Origin: Ruegeria halocynthiae
Lineage (GTDB): Bacteria; Pseudomonadota; Alphaproteobacteria; Rhodobacterales; Rhodobacteraceae
Length of the DNA: 64,000 nucleotides
Assembly: GCF_900106805.1 (NCBI RefSeq)
Contig: NZ_FNNP01000003.1
Location: forward strand, 124,001-188,000
Direction of reading: 5' to 3'
The notes beneath the pieces were generated by a model. It had not been told where the DNA came from, did not search any database, and saw only the letters and a program-made list of their open reading frames with translations. Positions 9,509-17,592 of the stretch are shown here, one piece after another; position 1 is the first letter of the stretch; each line of letters starts with the position of its first letter. The position numbers and the translations under genes were made by a program.

Positions 9509-11023
9509 ATGACGATTGAAGTTCGTGTTCCCACGCTTGGCGAGTCAGTCACCGAAGCCACGGTTGCAACCTGGTTTAAAAAACCTGGCGATGCAGTCGC
9601 TGTAGATGAAATGCTGTGCGAATTGGAGACTGACAAAGTTACAGTCGAAGTTCCTTCTCCTGCCGCTGGTGTAATGGGTGAGATCGTCACTGCCGAAGGT
9701 GAAACGGTGGGGGTCGATGCCCTGCTGGCCACTATCACGGCCGGCGAAGGGGCGGCGCCTGCTCCGGCTAAGGCAGTCCCGGCCCCAGCGGCAGCAGCTC
9801 CGGCTGCGGCGGGTGGCAGCGTGGATGTGATGGTTCCAACGCTGGGCGAATCAGTGACAGAGGCAACCGTTTCGACATGGTTCAAACAAGTTGGTGACAG
9901 CGTTGCGCAGGACGAGATGCTGTGCGAGTTGGAAACCGATAAGGTTTCGGTCGAGGTTCCGGCCCCGGCGGCAGGCGTTTTGGCTGAAATCGTTGCACCT
10001 GAGGGCGCGACCGTGGATGCGGCTGCCAAACTGGCGGTGATTTCGGGCGCGGCCGCAGGCGCTGCGCCAGCCCCGGCAACGGCCGCTGCCGCTCCGGTCA
10101 CAGCCAGCACGGGCAAAGACGTGTCCAACGCACCATCAGCCGAAAAAGCCATGGCCGAGGCCGGGCTGTCTGCCGATCAGGTCACCGGTACCGGTCGCGA
10201 TGGCCGTGTCATGAAAGAGGATGTGGCAAAAGCAGTTGCAACGGCTACGGCCTCAGCGCCTGCGGCGGCTGCGCCCGCCCCCGCTGCCCAAGCTCCGCGC
10301 GCGCCAGTGGCCGCCGGTGACGCCGCGCGCGAAGAGCGCGTGCGCATGACCCGTCTGCGCCAGACCATCGCCAAGCGCCTGAAGGATGCGCAGAACACGG
10401 CCGCCATCCTGACCACCTTTAACGAGGTGGACATGACCGAGGTGATGGCCCTGCGCAACGAATACAAAGAGCTATTCCTGAAGAAACACGGTGTGAAACT
10501 GGGCTTCATGTCCTTTTTCACCAAAGCCTGCTGCCATGCGTTGAGAGAGGTTCCCGAAGTCAACGCCGAGATCGATGGCACGGATATCGTCTACAAGAAC
10601 TTCGTTCATATGGGCGTGGCCGCCGGGACGCCGCAAGGTCTGGTTGTACCGGTCATCTGCGACGCTGACGCGATGTCTTTTGCCGCGATCGAGAAAGCCA
10701 TAGCCGAGAAGGGCAAACGCGCCCGTGACGGCAAGTTGAGCATGGCTGAGATGCAGGGTGGCACCTTCACCATCTCAAATGGTGGCGTTTATGGCTCGCT
10801 GATGTCTTCGCCGATCTTGAACCCCCCGCAATCAGGCATCCTGGGCATGCACAAGATTCAGGACCGCCCGATGGCCATCAATGGTGAGATCAAGATCCGC
10901 CCGATGATGTATCTGGCCCTGTCTTATGATCACCGGATCGTCGATGGCAAAGGTGCGGTGACCTTCTTGGTCCGCGTGAAAGAGGCGCTGGAAGACCCGC
11001 GCCGGCTATTGATGGATCTGTAA
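9509..11023 (+). CDS. sucB: 2-oxoglutarate dehydrogenase E2, with two lipoyl domains
   Basis: This 504-residue dihydrolipoyl succinyltransferase has two complete lipoyl domains, with the lysines to be lipoylated in ETDKV at residues 43 and 145. Alanine/proline-rich linkers follow each. The small subunit-binding domain spans about 207-242, and the catalytic domain carries the active-site SYDHRIVDG with His475 and Asp479. Classical SucB has one lipoyl domain and about 400 residues; the difference here is the second lipoyl unit with its linker. The two domains are near-identical in protein but use different synonymous codons, so the duplication is not recent or the copies have been recoded. A GGAAAG ribosome site precedes the ATG. 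Confidence 0.97.
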   Translation: MTIEVRVPTLGESVTEATVATWFKKPGDAVAVDEMLCELETDKVTVEVPSPAAGVMGEIVTAEGETVGVDALLATITAGEGAAPAPAKAVPAPAAAAPAAAGGSVDVMVPTLGESVTEATVSTWFKQVGDSVAQDEMLCELETDKVSVEVPAPAAGVLAEIVAPEGATVDAAAKLAVISGAAAGAAPAPATAAAAPVTASTGKDVSNAPSAEKAMAEAGLSADQVTGTGRDGRVMKEDVAKAVATATASAPAAAAPAPAAQAPRAPVAAGDAAREERVRMTRLRQTIAKRLKDAQNTAAILTTFNEVDMTEVMALRNEYKELFLKKHGVKLGFMSFFTKACCHALREVPEVNAEIDGTDIVYKNFVHMGVAAGTPQGLVVPVICDADAMSFAAIEKAIAEKGKRARDGKLSMAEMQGGTFTISNGGVYGSLMSSPILNPPQSGILGMHKIQDRPMAINGEIKIRPMMYLALSYDHRIVDGKGAVTFLVRVKEALEDPRRLLMDL

Positions 11024-11025
11024 TT

Positions 11026-11295
11026 ATGGCAACGCATGTACTCTGGCAGGCCGATGTGGCCGATTTCGACGCCTGGCTGAAAGTGTTTCGCGAAGATAAG
11101 CCGATGCGCAAGGCCGCGGGCATCCGCGACCTGCATGTCTGGCGCGATCCGGATCAGCGCGATCACGCCATTGCAATGTTCGAAGTGACAGATCTTGATA
11201 AGGCCAAAGCCTTCTTTGGGTCTGAGGAACTGGCGATGCATCACGAGCGGGGCGGAATTGCGCATATCACGATCAAGTTGCTGGAACCCGTTTGA
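11026..11295 (+). CDS. Small conserved protein between sucB and lpd, possible ferredoxin-like alpha/beta fold
   Basis: This 89-residue soluble protein begins two bases after the sucB stop, so it belongs to the TCA operon. It has no signal peptide. The pattern of a beta strand, a helix rich in DAWLKVFRED, and a strand HVWRDPDQRDHAIAMFEV resembles small dimeric alpha-beta barrel proteins (antibiotic-biosynthesis-monooxygenase/DUF1330-like), but this is inference from pattern alone. Its role beside 2-oxoglutarate dehydrogenase is unknown. Confidence 0.75.
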   Translation: MATHVLWQADVADFDAWLKVFREDKPMRKAAGIRDLHVWRDPDQRDHAIAMFEVTDLDKAKAFFGSEELAMHHERGGIAHITIKLLEPV

Positions 11296-11366
11296 CGAAT
11301 ACATGCCCTGACCCACAAGCCGGGCAGGGAAGGTGCCGGAATATCCGGTCGATTTAGGAGAATGTA

Positions 11367-12755
11367 ATGGCTAACTATGACGTCATCGTAATCGGCGCCG
11401 GGCCTGGCGGCTATGTCTGCGCCATCCGTTGCGCCCAACTGGGTCTGAAAACCGCTGTGGTTGAAGGGCGCGAGACGCTAGGCGGCACCTGTTTGAACGT
11501 GGGCTGTATCCCATCCAAAGCGCTGTTGCACGCCAGCCACCAATTGCACGAGGCCGAACATAACTTTGCCAAGATGGGCCTGAAGGGCAAATCGCCTTCG
11601 GTCGACTGGAAGCAGATGCAGGCCTACAAAGATGAAGTCATCGACGGCAACACCAAGGGTATCGAGTTTCTGTTCAAGAAGAACAAGATTGATTGGCTGA
11701 AGGGGTGGGGGTCGATCCCTGCTGCTGGCAAGGTCAAGGTTGGTGACGAAACCCATGAGGCCAAGAATATCATCATCGCATCGGGCTCTGAGCCGTCGGC
11801 GCTGCCGGGTGTTGAAGTGGATGAGAAGGTCGTTGTGACTTCGACCGGAGCGCTGTCGCTGGGCAAAATACCAAAGAAGATGGTGGTGATCGGTGCTGGT
11901 GTGATCGGGCTTGAACTGGGCTCGGTCTACAGCCGTTTGGGCGCCGAGGTGACGGTGATCGAATTCCTCAAGGAAATCACGCCGGGCATGGACCCTGAGG
12001 TGCAGAAAACCTTTCAGCGTATCCTCAAGAAACAGGGCATGAAATTCGTCATGGGGGCTGCGGTCCAAAAGACCGAAGCAACCAAGACCAAAGCCAAAGT
12101 GACCTACAAGCTGCTCAAGGATGACAGCGAGTATGTTGTCGATGCCGATACCGTGCTGGTGGCCACTGGGCGCAAGCCTTACTCGGATGGTCTGGGGCTG
12201 AACGCTCTGGGCGTCGAGATGACCCCGCGCGGCCAGATCAAAGTTGGCGCTGACTGGCAGACCAATGTTCCCGGCATCTACGCAATCGGCGATGTGACCG
12301 AAGGCCCGATGCTGGCACACAAGGCTGAGGATGAAGGTATGGCCGCAGCCGAGCAGGTCGCGGGCAAGCATGGACATGTGAACTATGGCGTCATTCCGGG
12401 CGTCATCTACACTTGGCCCGAAGTCGCCAACGTGGGCGAGACCGAAACAACGCTGAAGGAACAAGGCCGCGCCTACAAGGTTGGCAAGTTCATGTTCATG
12501 GGTAATGGTCGCGCTAAGGCCAACATGATGTCGGATGGCTTTGTGAAAATATTGGCAGACAAGGAAACCGACCGCATACTGGGGTGCCACATTATTGGTC
12601 CAGCAGCCGGAGACCTGATCCACGAGGTCTGTGTTGCCATGGAATTCGGCGCCTCAGCCGAGGATTTGGCCCTGACCTGCCACGCCCATCCAACCTATTC
12701 CGAAGCGGTACGTGAGGCCGCACTTGCCTGCGGTGACGGGCCAATCCATAGCTGA
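11367..12755 (+). CDS. lpd: Dihydrolipoyl dehydrogenase (E3)
   Basis: This 462-residue FAD enzyme reoxidises the dihydrolipoyl arm of SucB with NAD+. The FAD-binding GAGPGGY, the redox-active disulphide in [13 protein letters not shown], the NAD-binding [11 protein letters not shown] and the C-terminal HAHPTYSE histidine/glutamate pair are all intact. The ATG follows an AGGAG site. Being last in the sucCDAB operon, it most likely serves the 2-oxoglutarate complex, though sharing with other 2-oxoacid complexes cannot be excluded. Confidence 0.97.
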   Translation: MANYDVIVIGAGPGGYVCAIRCAQLGLKTAVVEGRETLGGTCLNVGCIPSKALLHASHQLHEAEHNFAKMGLKGKSPSVDWKQMQAYKDEVIDGNTKGIEFLFKKNKIDWLKGWGSIPAAGKVKVGDETHEAKNIIIASGSEPSALPGVEVDEKVVVTSTGALSLGKIPKKMVVIGAGVIGLELGSVYSRLGAEVTVIEFLKEITPGMDPEVQKTFQRILKKQGMKFVMGAAVQKTEATKTKAKVTYKLLKDDSEYVVDADTVLVATGRKPYSDGLGLNALGVEMTPRGQIKVGADWQTNVPGIYAIGDVTEGPMLAHKAEDEGMAAAEQVAGKHGHVNYGVIPGVIYTWPEVANVGETETTLKEQGRAYKVGKFMFMGNGRAKANMMSDGFVKILADKETDRILGCHIIGPAAGDLIHEVCVAMEFGASAEDLALTCHAHPTYSEAVREAALACGDGPIHS

Positions 12756-12777
12756 TTATTAGCATAGATAGTCAGAG

Positions 12778-12806
12778 AAGGCGGGCCATTTTGACCCGCC
12801 TTTTTC
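12778..12806 (+). terminator. Rho-independent terminator closing the suc-lpd operon
   Basis: A perfect 8-base stem (AAGGCGGG / CCCGCCTT) with a 9-base loop ends in a run of T. It lies 22 bases after the lpd stop. Confidence 0.9.
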
Positions 12807-12919
12807 TTGCCTCCATTCGGTCTTAGTTTCGCTCAGCCTGAGATTGAATTTTCGACATCATGGCGACCCTGGATTGTATTCAGCGTTGCCCGGATTACAG
12901 ATAAACACTTGAGGCATTT

Positions 12920-13774
12920 ATGCGATTTCTGACTTTATGCGCGACCGCACTTATCTTTTCACTCTGCATCGGGGAACAGGCCGAAGCCCGGCGCGGTGGC
13001 GGCGCTTCAGGTACAGCCGAGCAGCTGAGCCTGATCACCGAAACACAGCTCACCAATGATCAGGGGCAGCTGTTGTCACTGTGTCACCTGACCGAGAACA
13101 GGCACGTCTTGTTCCTGCCAGTATGGCGCAGCTCGCTGGGATATGCGATGGCGATCAATAAATGCGATGCTGAAAGCTATTATCCGGTAGATGCTGAGAA
13201 ACTGACCTTGGGCAAAGTGCTGGGAGAGCTACCCGAAGACTTGCCAGACCAGCCAAAGTTGTCGGTCAGTGACATGATCTCAGGGTTCTGGGGTCTGGGC
13301 GTCTTTGCGCTGCTATTGGGTGTTGCCGGGATCAAATGGGCAGGACGCAGTGCGCGCACCAGCAAACGAAAGGCCGAGATGAAAGGTGCAGCCCCTGCAG
13401 CAGTCAAAGCCATCGACGCCATGTGCCACGCGGCAAAAGCCGATGGCCGGCTGGATGACAGCGAAATCGCACTCATGTCGGATATTGCCAAACAGATGAC
13501 CGGTGAACCCTTTGACGAGGCGCGGATTCGGCGGATGTATGATCTTGCCGAGGCCAAGCCGACCGAGCATCAATTCGCAAGTTTTGGCAGCGGGCTGTCA
13601 CCCGATCAAAAGCGGATGGTGCTGCAGGCGGTACTGATGATCATCGGGTCGGATGGTGATCTGGACAAGCGCGAAACGGACTTTGTTCAAAAGCTTGCGC
13701 ACGGTCTGAAAATCAGCGGCGCAGAGGTCAAAGCCCTGTTCCAGTCGATGTACGCAAAACCCGCAGAAGCTTAG
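12920..13774 (+). CDS. Membrane-anchored TerB-like domain protein
   Basis: This 284-residue protein has an N-terminal signal peptide (ending near AEARRGGG). A roughly 90-residue periplasmic part with two cysteines follows, then one membrane helix around 125-143 (GFWGLGVFALLLGVAGI). A cytoplasmic tail from about 160 has two acidic loop motifs, KADGRLDDSE and GSDGDLDKRE, that match the TerB/DjlA-like helical domain. TerB domains are linked to tellurite-type stress responses and may bind metal. The start has a GAGG site. No other ter genes lie near, so the function is open. Confidence 0.78.
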   Translation: MRFLTLCATALIFSLCIGEQAEARRGGGASGTAEQLSLITETQLTNDQGQLLSLCHLTENRHVLFLPVWRSSLGYAMAINKCDAESYYPVDAEKLTLGKVLGELPEDLPDQPKLSVSDMISGFWGLGVFALLLGVAGIKWAGRSARTSKRKAEMKGAAPAAVKAIDAMCHAAKADGRLDDSEIALMSDIAKQMTGEPFDEARIRRMYDLAEAKPTEHQFASFGSGLSPDQKRMVLQAVLMIIGSDGDLDKRETDFVQKLAHGLKISGAEVKALFQSMYAKPAEA

Positions 13775-13788
13775 AAACCGGGGGTGTC

Positions 13789-14394
13789 CTACCACATGGT
13801 ACTGGTGGCGCGGGCACCCCATTCCTGATCATATTGCGCGCCACCTTCTTCGCCTGCTGTCATCTCAGACAGGATCTCACCAACGCTGGGCAGATCATCT
13901 GTTTCATCACGACCGTTCCAGGTTGCCGCCCGCATCAATGCGCGAGCGCATTGGGTGTAGATTTCAGAAATCTCAATCACGATGACGGTCGCGGGGCGTT
14001 TACCGTGTTTCTCAAAACGGGCGCACAGGTCATCGTCGGCAGTCAACTGAGCAGCCCCGTTCACCCGCACCACATTGTTCGATCCTGGAACCATAAACAT
14101 CAGCGAGACACGCGGGTCTCGCACAATGTTGCGCAATGAATCCAATCGGTTGTTTCCACGCCAATCCGGCAAGGCCAGAGATCCGGGGTCAAGCTCTGTT
14201 ACAACGGGTCCGTCGTCCCCGCGTGGACTGCCATCGACGCCCTCGGGACCCACTGTGCTGAGGATACAGAGCCGCGATGCCATGATCCATTTACGATAAA
14301 GCGGTGTCAGTTGCCGCGCCACCTTGCGTGTGGCGGCCGCTCCTGGCGTGCCGTACAACGCCTCAAGCTCGGTGATATCCTTAACGAACTTCAT
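13789..14394 (-). CDS. Pyridoxamine 5'-phosphate oxidase-family flavoprotein
   Basis: The 201-residue product has the split-barrel FMN-binding pattern of the PPOX superfamily: SRLCILSTVGPEGVDGSPRGD near the N-terminus and a DPRVSLMFMVPG strand in the middle. These proteins reduce or oxidise small molecules or bind FMN/F420; the substrate cannot be predicted, and it is not the vitamin B6 enzyme PdxH. I start it at the ATG at 14394; an upstream TTG at 14403 is possible. It overlaps the end of plsC by 14 bases and is the last gene of the ftsE-ftsX-plsC unit. Confidence 0.82.
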   Translation of the reverse strand: MKFVKDITELEALYGTPGAAATRKVARQLTPLYRKWIMASRLCILSTVGPEGVDGSPRGDDGPVVTELDPGSLALPDWRGNNRLDSLRNIVRDPRVSLMFMVPGSNNVVRVNGAAQLTADDDLCARFEKHGKRPATVIVIEISEIYTQCARALMRAATWNGRDETDDLPSVGEILSEMTAGEEGGAQYDQEWGARATSTMW

Positions 14395-15121
14395 CCGGAT
14401 CAAACCCCACTTCCCTCATCAATGTGTTCGAGCGTGTCTCGATCGCGTGTTCCAACCGTTCAAGAAAGTCGTTCCGCGCGACACCCGGTTCGATCGGATC
14501 AAGAAAATCGACAATCGCCGTGCCGGGTTTGCGTAACACACCCGTTCTAGGCCAGAAGACACCCGCATTGGTCGCGACGGGCACACATGGGAACCCTAGC
14601 CCTTCGTATAAAACCGCGGTTCCGACTTTATAGGGCTTATGAACCCCCGGCGCGACACGCGTGCCTTGTGGGTAGATCACAAGTTGACCGGGTTCGCTGA
14701 ATTCGCGGGCGACGTCTTTGACCATTTTGGCCACGGCCGCGCCCCGCTTACCACGATTAACCGGAATACAGCCCAGGCGCCGCGCATACATCCCGATGAT
14801 CGGCGTCCACAGAAGCTCTCGTTTCATGATGAACTTGCCGTGCGGGATTGCGTTGAAAATCATGATGATGTCGAGAAAGGACTGGTGCTTGGCGCCAATC
14901 ACAACCTCACCATGAGGCACCTCCCCGCGGATTTCGCAACGAATGCCGACCATCCAGCGGGCCAGCCACATCGTTGTGCGCGCATAGGTTTTGCAAGCCT
15001 GCAGGGCGCCTCGCTTGGCAAACAGCGCATAGGGCGCAAAGACGATCCCCAGAACCAACATCCATGCATAGATAACGATCATGAACACCAAAGACCGGAC
15101 CCATTGAATGGCCATGAACAT
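14381..15121 (-). CDS. plsC: 1-acyl-sn-glycerol-3-phosphate acyltransferase
   Basis: This 246-residue membrane-associated enzyme adds the second acyl chain to lysophosphatidate in phospholipid synthesis. The catalytic motif is present as KHQSFLD (in place of the usual NHxxxxD) about 75 residues in, and the family motif YPQGTR follows. An N-terminal hydrophobic segment anchors it. The ATG at 15121 shares a base with the ftsX stop (TGATG) and has an AAGGAG site inside ftsX, so I reject the longer frame that starts inside ftsX at 15217. Confidence 0.93.
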   Translation of the reverse strand: MFMAIQWVRSLVFMIVIYAWMLVLGIVFAPYALFAKRGALQACKTYARTTMWLARWMVGIRCEIRGEVPHGEVVIGAKHQSFLDIIMIFNAIPHGKFIMKRELLWTPIIGMYARRLGCIPVNRGKRGAAVAKMVKDVAREFSEPGQLVIYPQGTRVAPGVHKPYKVGTAVLYEGLGFPCVPVATNAGVFWPRTGVLRKPGTAIVDFLDPIEPGVARNDFLERLEHAIETRSNTLMREVGFDPDEVR

Positions 15122-16020
15122 CACGAAAGCTCCTTCAACTTGCGCTGCGCGGCGGACCAGGTGGCCAGAAACGCAACAGCTGCGCCCAATAGCGGGATCA
15201 GCGCGGGAAATAGCCATCCGATCCCCTGAAACCCGAGCCCAGTGAGAAACCCACCCGCGTCCGAAGCTTCGGGCAGCAGCAAGACACCCGACATACCTAA
15301 CAAGGTTCCAACGGCTGCTCCAAAAAGCGCGCGGAATGTAAAGCGGCGCACAAAGGCTCCGGCGATGAACCGGTCGCGTGCACCGACTTGGCGCAAAACC
15401 TCGATAATCTGCGCGTTGGCGGCAAGGGACGCGTTGGCGGCGAGGGTGATCATAGCCGCCGTCGCCCCACCGATCAGCAGGACCGAAATCCAGCCCAGCC
15501 GCCGCAGGGACTGAGCCGCATCGACCAGTGGTTCACGCCAGCGGGTATGGTCATCCAGCACTGCACCCGGCACCTCGGCCCCCAGTCGCAGGCGCAGACC
15601 TGCTGCATCCAGGCCAGGTTCACCTTCGATAATCTCAATCAGCTGCGGAATTGGCAGAGCGTCCAGAGGCAAGTCCGACCCAAACCAAGGCGACAGCAGC
15701 GATGCTTGTTCTTCGTCCGTCAAAGCACGGGCCGATGCGACGCCCGGCGTTTGCCGCAATACGTTCAAAGCCGCCTCGGTCTGCGCTGCGCGCTGATCGG
15801 TAGGCGCATTGATCCGCAAGGTCGCAGCACCGGCCAGTTCCGAGGCCCATCTGTCCGCCAAACGGCCCGAGGCCAGCGATAGAGCCAGCGCAAACACCGC
15901 CAGAAACGCCATTGCGCCCGACACAAATAGGGTCAATTGCGCGGTGAAACCCGTGGGCGGCACCACCCGGTCTGCGCGGGTGTCTCGGCGCAGCAAATTT
16001 CGGATCGTACCCTTACTCAT
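15121..16020 (-). CDS. ftsX: FtsX-like cell-division ABC transporter permease
   Basis: This 299-residue membrane protein has one N-terminal membrane helix, a periplasmic loop of about 130 residues, and three C-terminal helices, which is the FtsX layout. The FtsEX complex regulates peptidoglycan amidases at the septum rather than moving solute. Its start overlaps the ftsE stop by four bases (ATGA) and its stop overlaps plsC. FtsX sequences diverge strongly, so the call rests on topology and on the adjacent FtsE. Confidence 0.88.
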   Translation of the reverse strand: MSKGTIRNLLRRDTRADRVVPPTGFTAQLTLFVSGAMAFLAVFALALSLASGRLADRWASELAGAATLRINAPTDQRAAQTEAALNVLRQTPGVASARALTDEEQASLLSPWFGSDLPLDALPIPQLIEIIEGEPGLDAAGLRLRLGAEVPGAVLDDHTRWREPLVDAAQSLRRLGWISVLLIGGATAAMITLAANASLAANAQIIEVLRQVGARDRFIAGAFVRRFTFRALFGAAVGTLLGMSGVLLLPEASDAGGFLTGLGFQGIGWLFPALIPLLGAAVAFLATWSAAQRKLKELS

Positions 16021-16706
16021 AAATCCGCCCCCGCAAGCTGCACCCGACGCTGCGCGATACGCAGGACACGAGCCTGCACCTGACTTTTGGCGGCCCGGAT
16101 CAGGCTCAGGTCATGGGTGGCGATCAGCACGGTTTTGCCCATCCGGTTCAATTCGACCAACAGGTGCAGCAAGCGTTGCGACATCTCCCAATCCACGTTG
16201 CCGGTGGGTTCATCGGCAAGCACCACGTCAGGTGACAGAATAACAGCACGGGCCAGCGCGGCGCGCTGACGTTCCCCACCCGAAAGCTCGGGCGGGTGCG
16301 CCTCAAGCCGACCGCCAAGCCCAACCCACCCCAAAAGTTCGGTCAGATTCTCCTGCGTGCCATTCTCGCCACGTCCGGACACCATCAATGGAAGGGCGAC
16401 ATTTTCAGCCAACGTCATGTGATCAAGAAACCGGCAATCCTGATGCACCACGCCGATCCGACGGCGCAGCAGGGCCATCTGATCGCGATCCGTGGTGGCA
16501 ATATCCTCGCCAAAGGCCATCAACCTGCCTGAGGTCGGCAGCAACGCGCCATAGCAGAGTTTCAACAATGTGGTCTTGCCTGCACCGGACGGGCCGGTCA
16601 GGAAATGGAACGACCCCGGCTGCAATTGCAGCGAAACATCGCTCAGCAATTCACCGCCGCCGTAGTTATAGCTGATATTGTCCAGCTCGATCACGCCTGT
16701 CCCCAT
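16017..16706 (-). CDS. ftsE: FtsE-like cell-division ATP-binding protein
   Basis: The 229-residue ATPase has Walker A GPSGAGKTT, signature LSGGERQR and Walker B VVLADEPTGNVD, with the short compact form of FtsE. It powers FtsX to control septal cell-wall hydrolysis at the inner membrane. I use the ATG at 16706, which has a GAGGTGAG site; a start at 16775 would add 23 residues that do not belong to the ABC fold. It is the first gene of a four-gene coupled unit and diverges from the zinc-ribbon gene. Confidence 0.93.
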   Translation of the reverse strand: MGTGVIELDNISYNYGGGELLSDVSLQLQPGSFHFLTGPSGAGKTTLLKLCYGALLPTSGRLMAFGEDIATTDRDQMALLRRRIGVVHQDCRFLDHMTLAENVALPLMVSGRGENGTQENLTELLGWVGLGGRLEAHPPELSGGERQRAALARAVILSPDVVLADEPTGNVDWEMSQRLLHLLVELNRMGKTVLIATHDLSLIRAAKSQVQARVLRIAQRRVQLAGADL

Positions 16707-16876
16707 TTTTATGCTCACCTCTTGCCCGAGCGCAGCGGTGGATTCAATGCCTCGGGCGGGGCCAATTGGCGACACTTAGTCCGCGAAACCGAAAACACGC
16801 TTTGCTGTTGGGTCTTAACGGAATATCATCCCTTAAAAAACTATTATCAGGCCAGTTTTGTAGGCCAGGAGGCAGA

Positions 16877-17587
16877 ATGCGTCTAACGTGCCCGAATTGT
16901 AGCGCCCAATACGAAGTCCCAGACGAGGTGATCCCCGAAGACGGGCGCGAAGTTCAATGTTCAAATTGCGAAAAAACATGGTTTCAGACCAAAACTCCAG
17001 TCACCGTCGAAGCAGAGCCCGAAACAAAGCCTGCTGAGGCCCCTGTCGAACCTAAAGAGGCAAGCGCCGAAGATACGCCAGAGCCCGAGGTGACCGATAA
17101 GGAAACCGAGCCTTCAGAAGAACAGGTCGTCGGTAATGTCGACCCAGCGGTTTCCAGTATCCTAAAGGAAGAAGCCGCCCGCGAGGCCGAACTGCGTGAT
17201 CGCGAAGGCAGCAATCTGGAAAGCCAACCCGACCTTGCATTGGACCCGCCCGAAGAGCCCCAGATCGAACCCAAGCGGCCTTCTGCTTCGGAAACCGCCG
17301 CCGATGCGGGGCAAAAAGATGAGTTGCCGGATGTCGAAGCGATTAACTCGGGTCTGCGCAGCGAATTGACGTCGGATGAAACCGAGACGACCGCACCAAC
17401 CCGTAAATCCGGGGGGTTCCTTCGGGGCTTTGCCCTGATCATTATCATCGGTGTTATTCTGTTTCTGATCTACGGCAACGCCAATCAGATTAGCGAGGCG
17501 GTTCCACAGGCCGATGCGGTGCTGAAACCTTACGTCTCAATGGTCGATCAGGCACGTCTTTGGCTTGAAGCGCAGACAGGAAACTAG
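16877..17587 (+). CDS. Zinc-ribbon (MJ0042-type) membrane protein
   Basis: This 236-residue protein starts MRLTCPNC; two CxxC pairs (CPNC and CSNC, about 20 residues apart) form a zinc ribbon of the MJ0042 type. An acidic, low-complexity linker rich in Glu, Pro and Thr spans about 40-170. A single membrane helix near 185-203 is followed by a short tail. In alphaproteobacteria such proteins are widespread and of unknown function. An AGGAGG site precedes the ATG at 16877, which is why longer frames are rejected. Confidence 0.85.
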   Translation: MRLTCPNCSAQYEVPDEVIPEDGREVQCSNCEKTWFQTKTPVTVEAEPETKPAEAPVEPKEASAEDTPEPEVTDKETEPSEEQVVGNVDPAVSSILKEEAAREAELRDREGSNLESQPDLALDPPEEPQIEPKRPSASETAADAGQKDELPDVEAINSGLRSELTSDETETTAPTRKSGGFLRGFALIIIIGVILFLIYGNANQISEAVPQADAVLKPYVSMVDQARLWLEAQTGN

Positions 17588-17592
17588 ACCCG

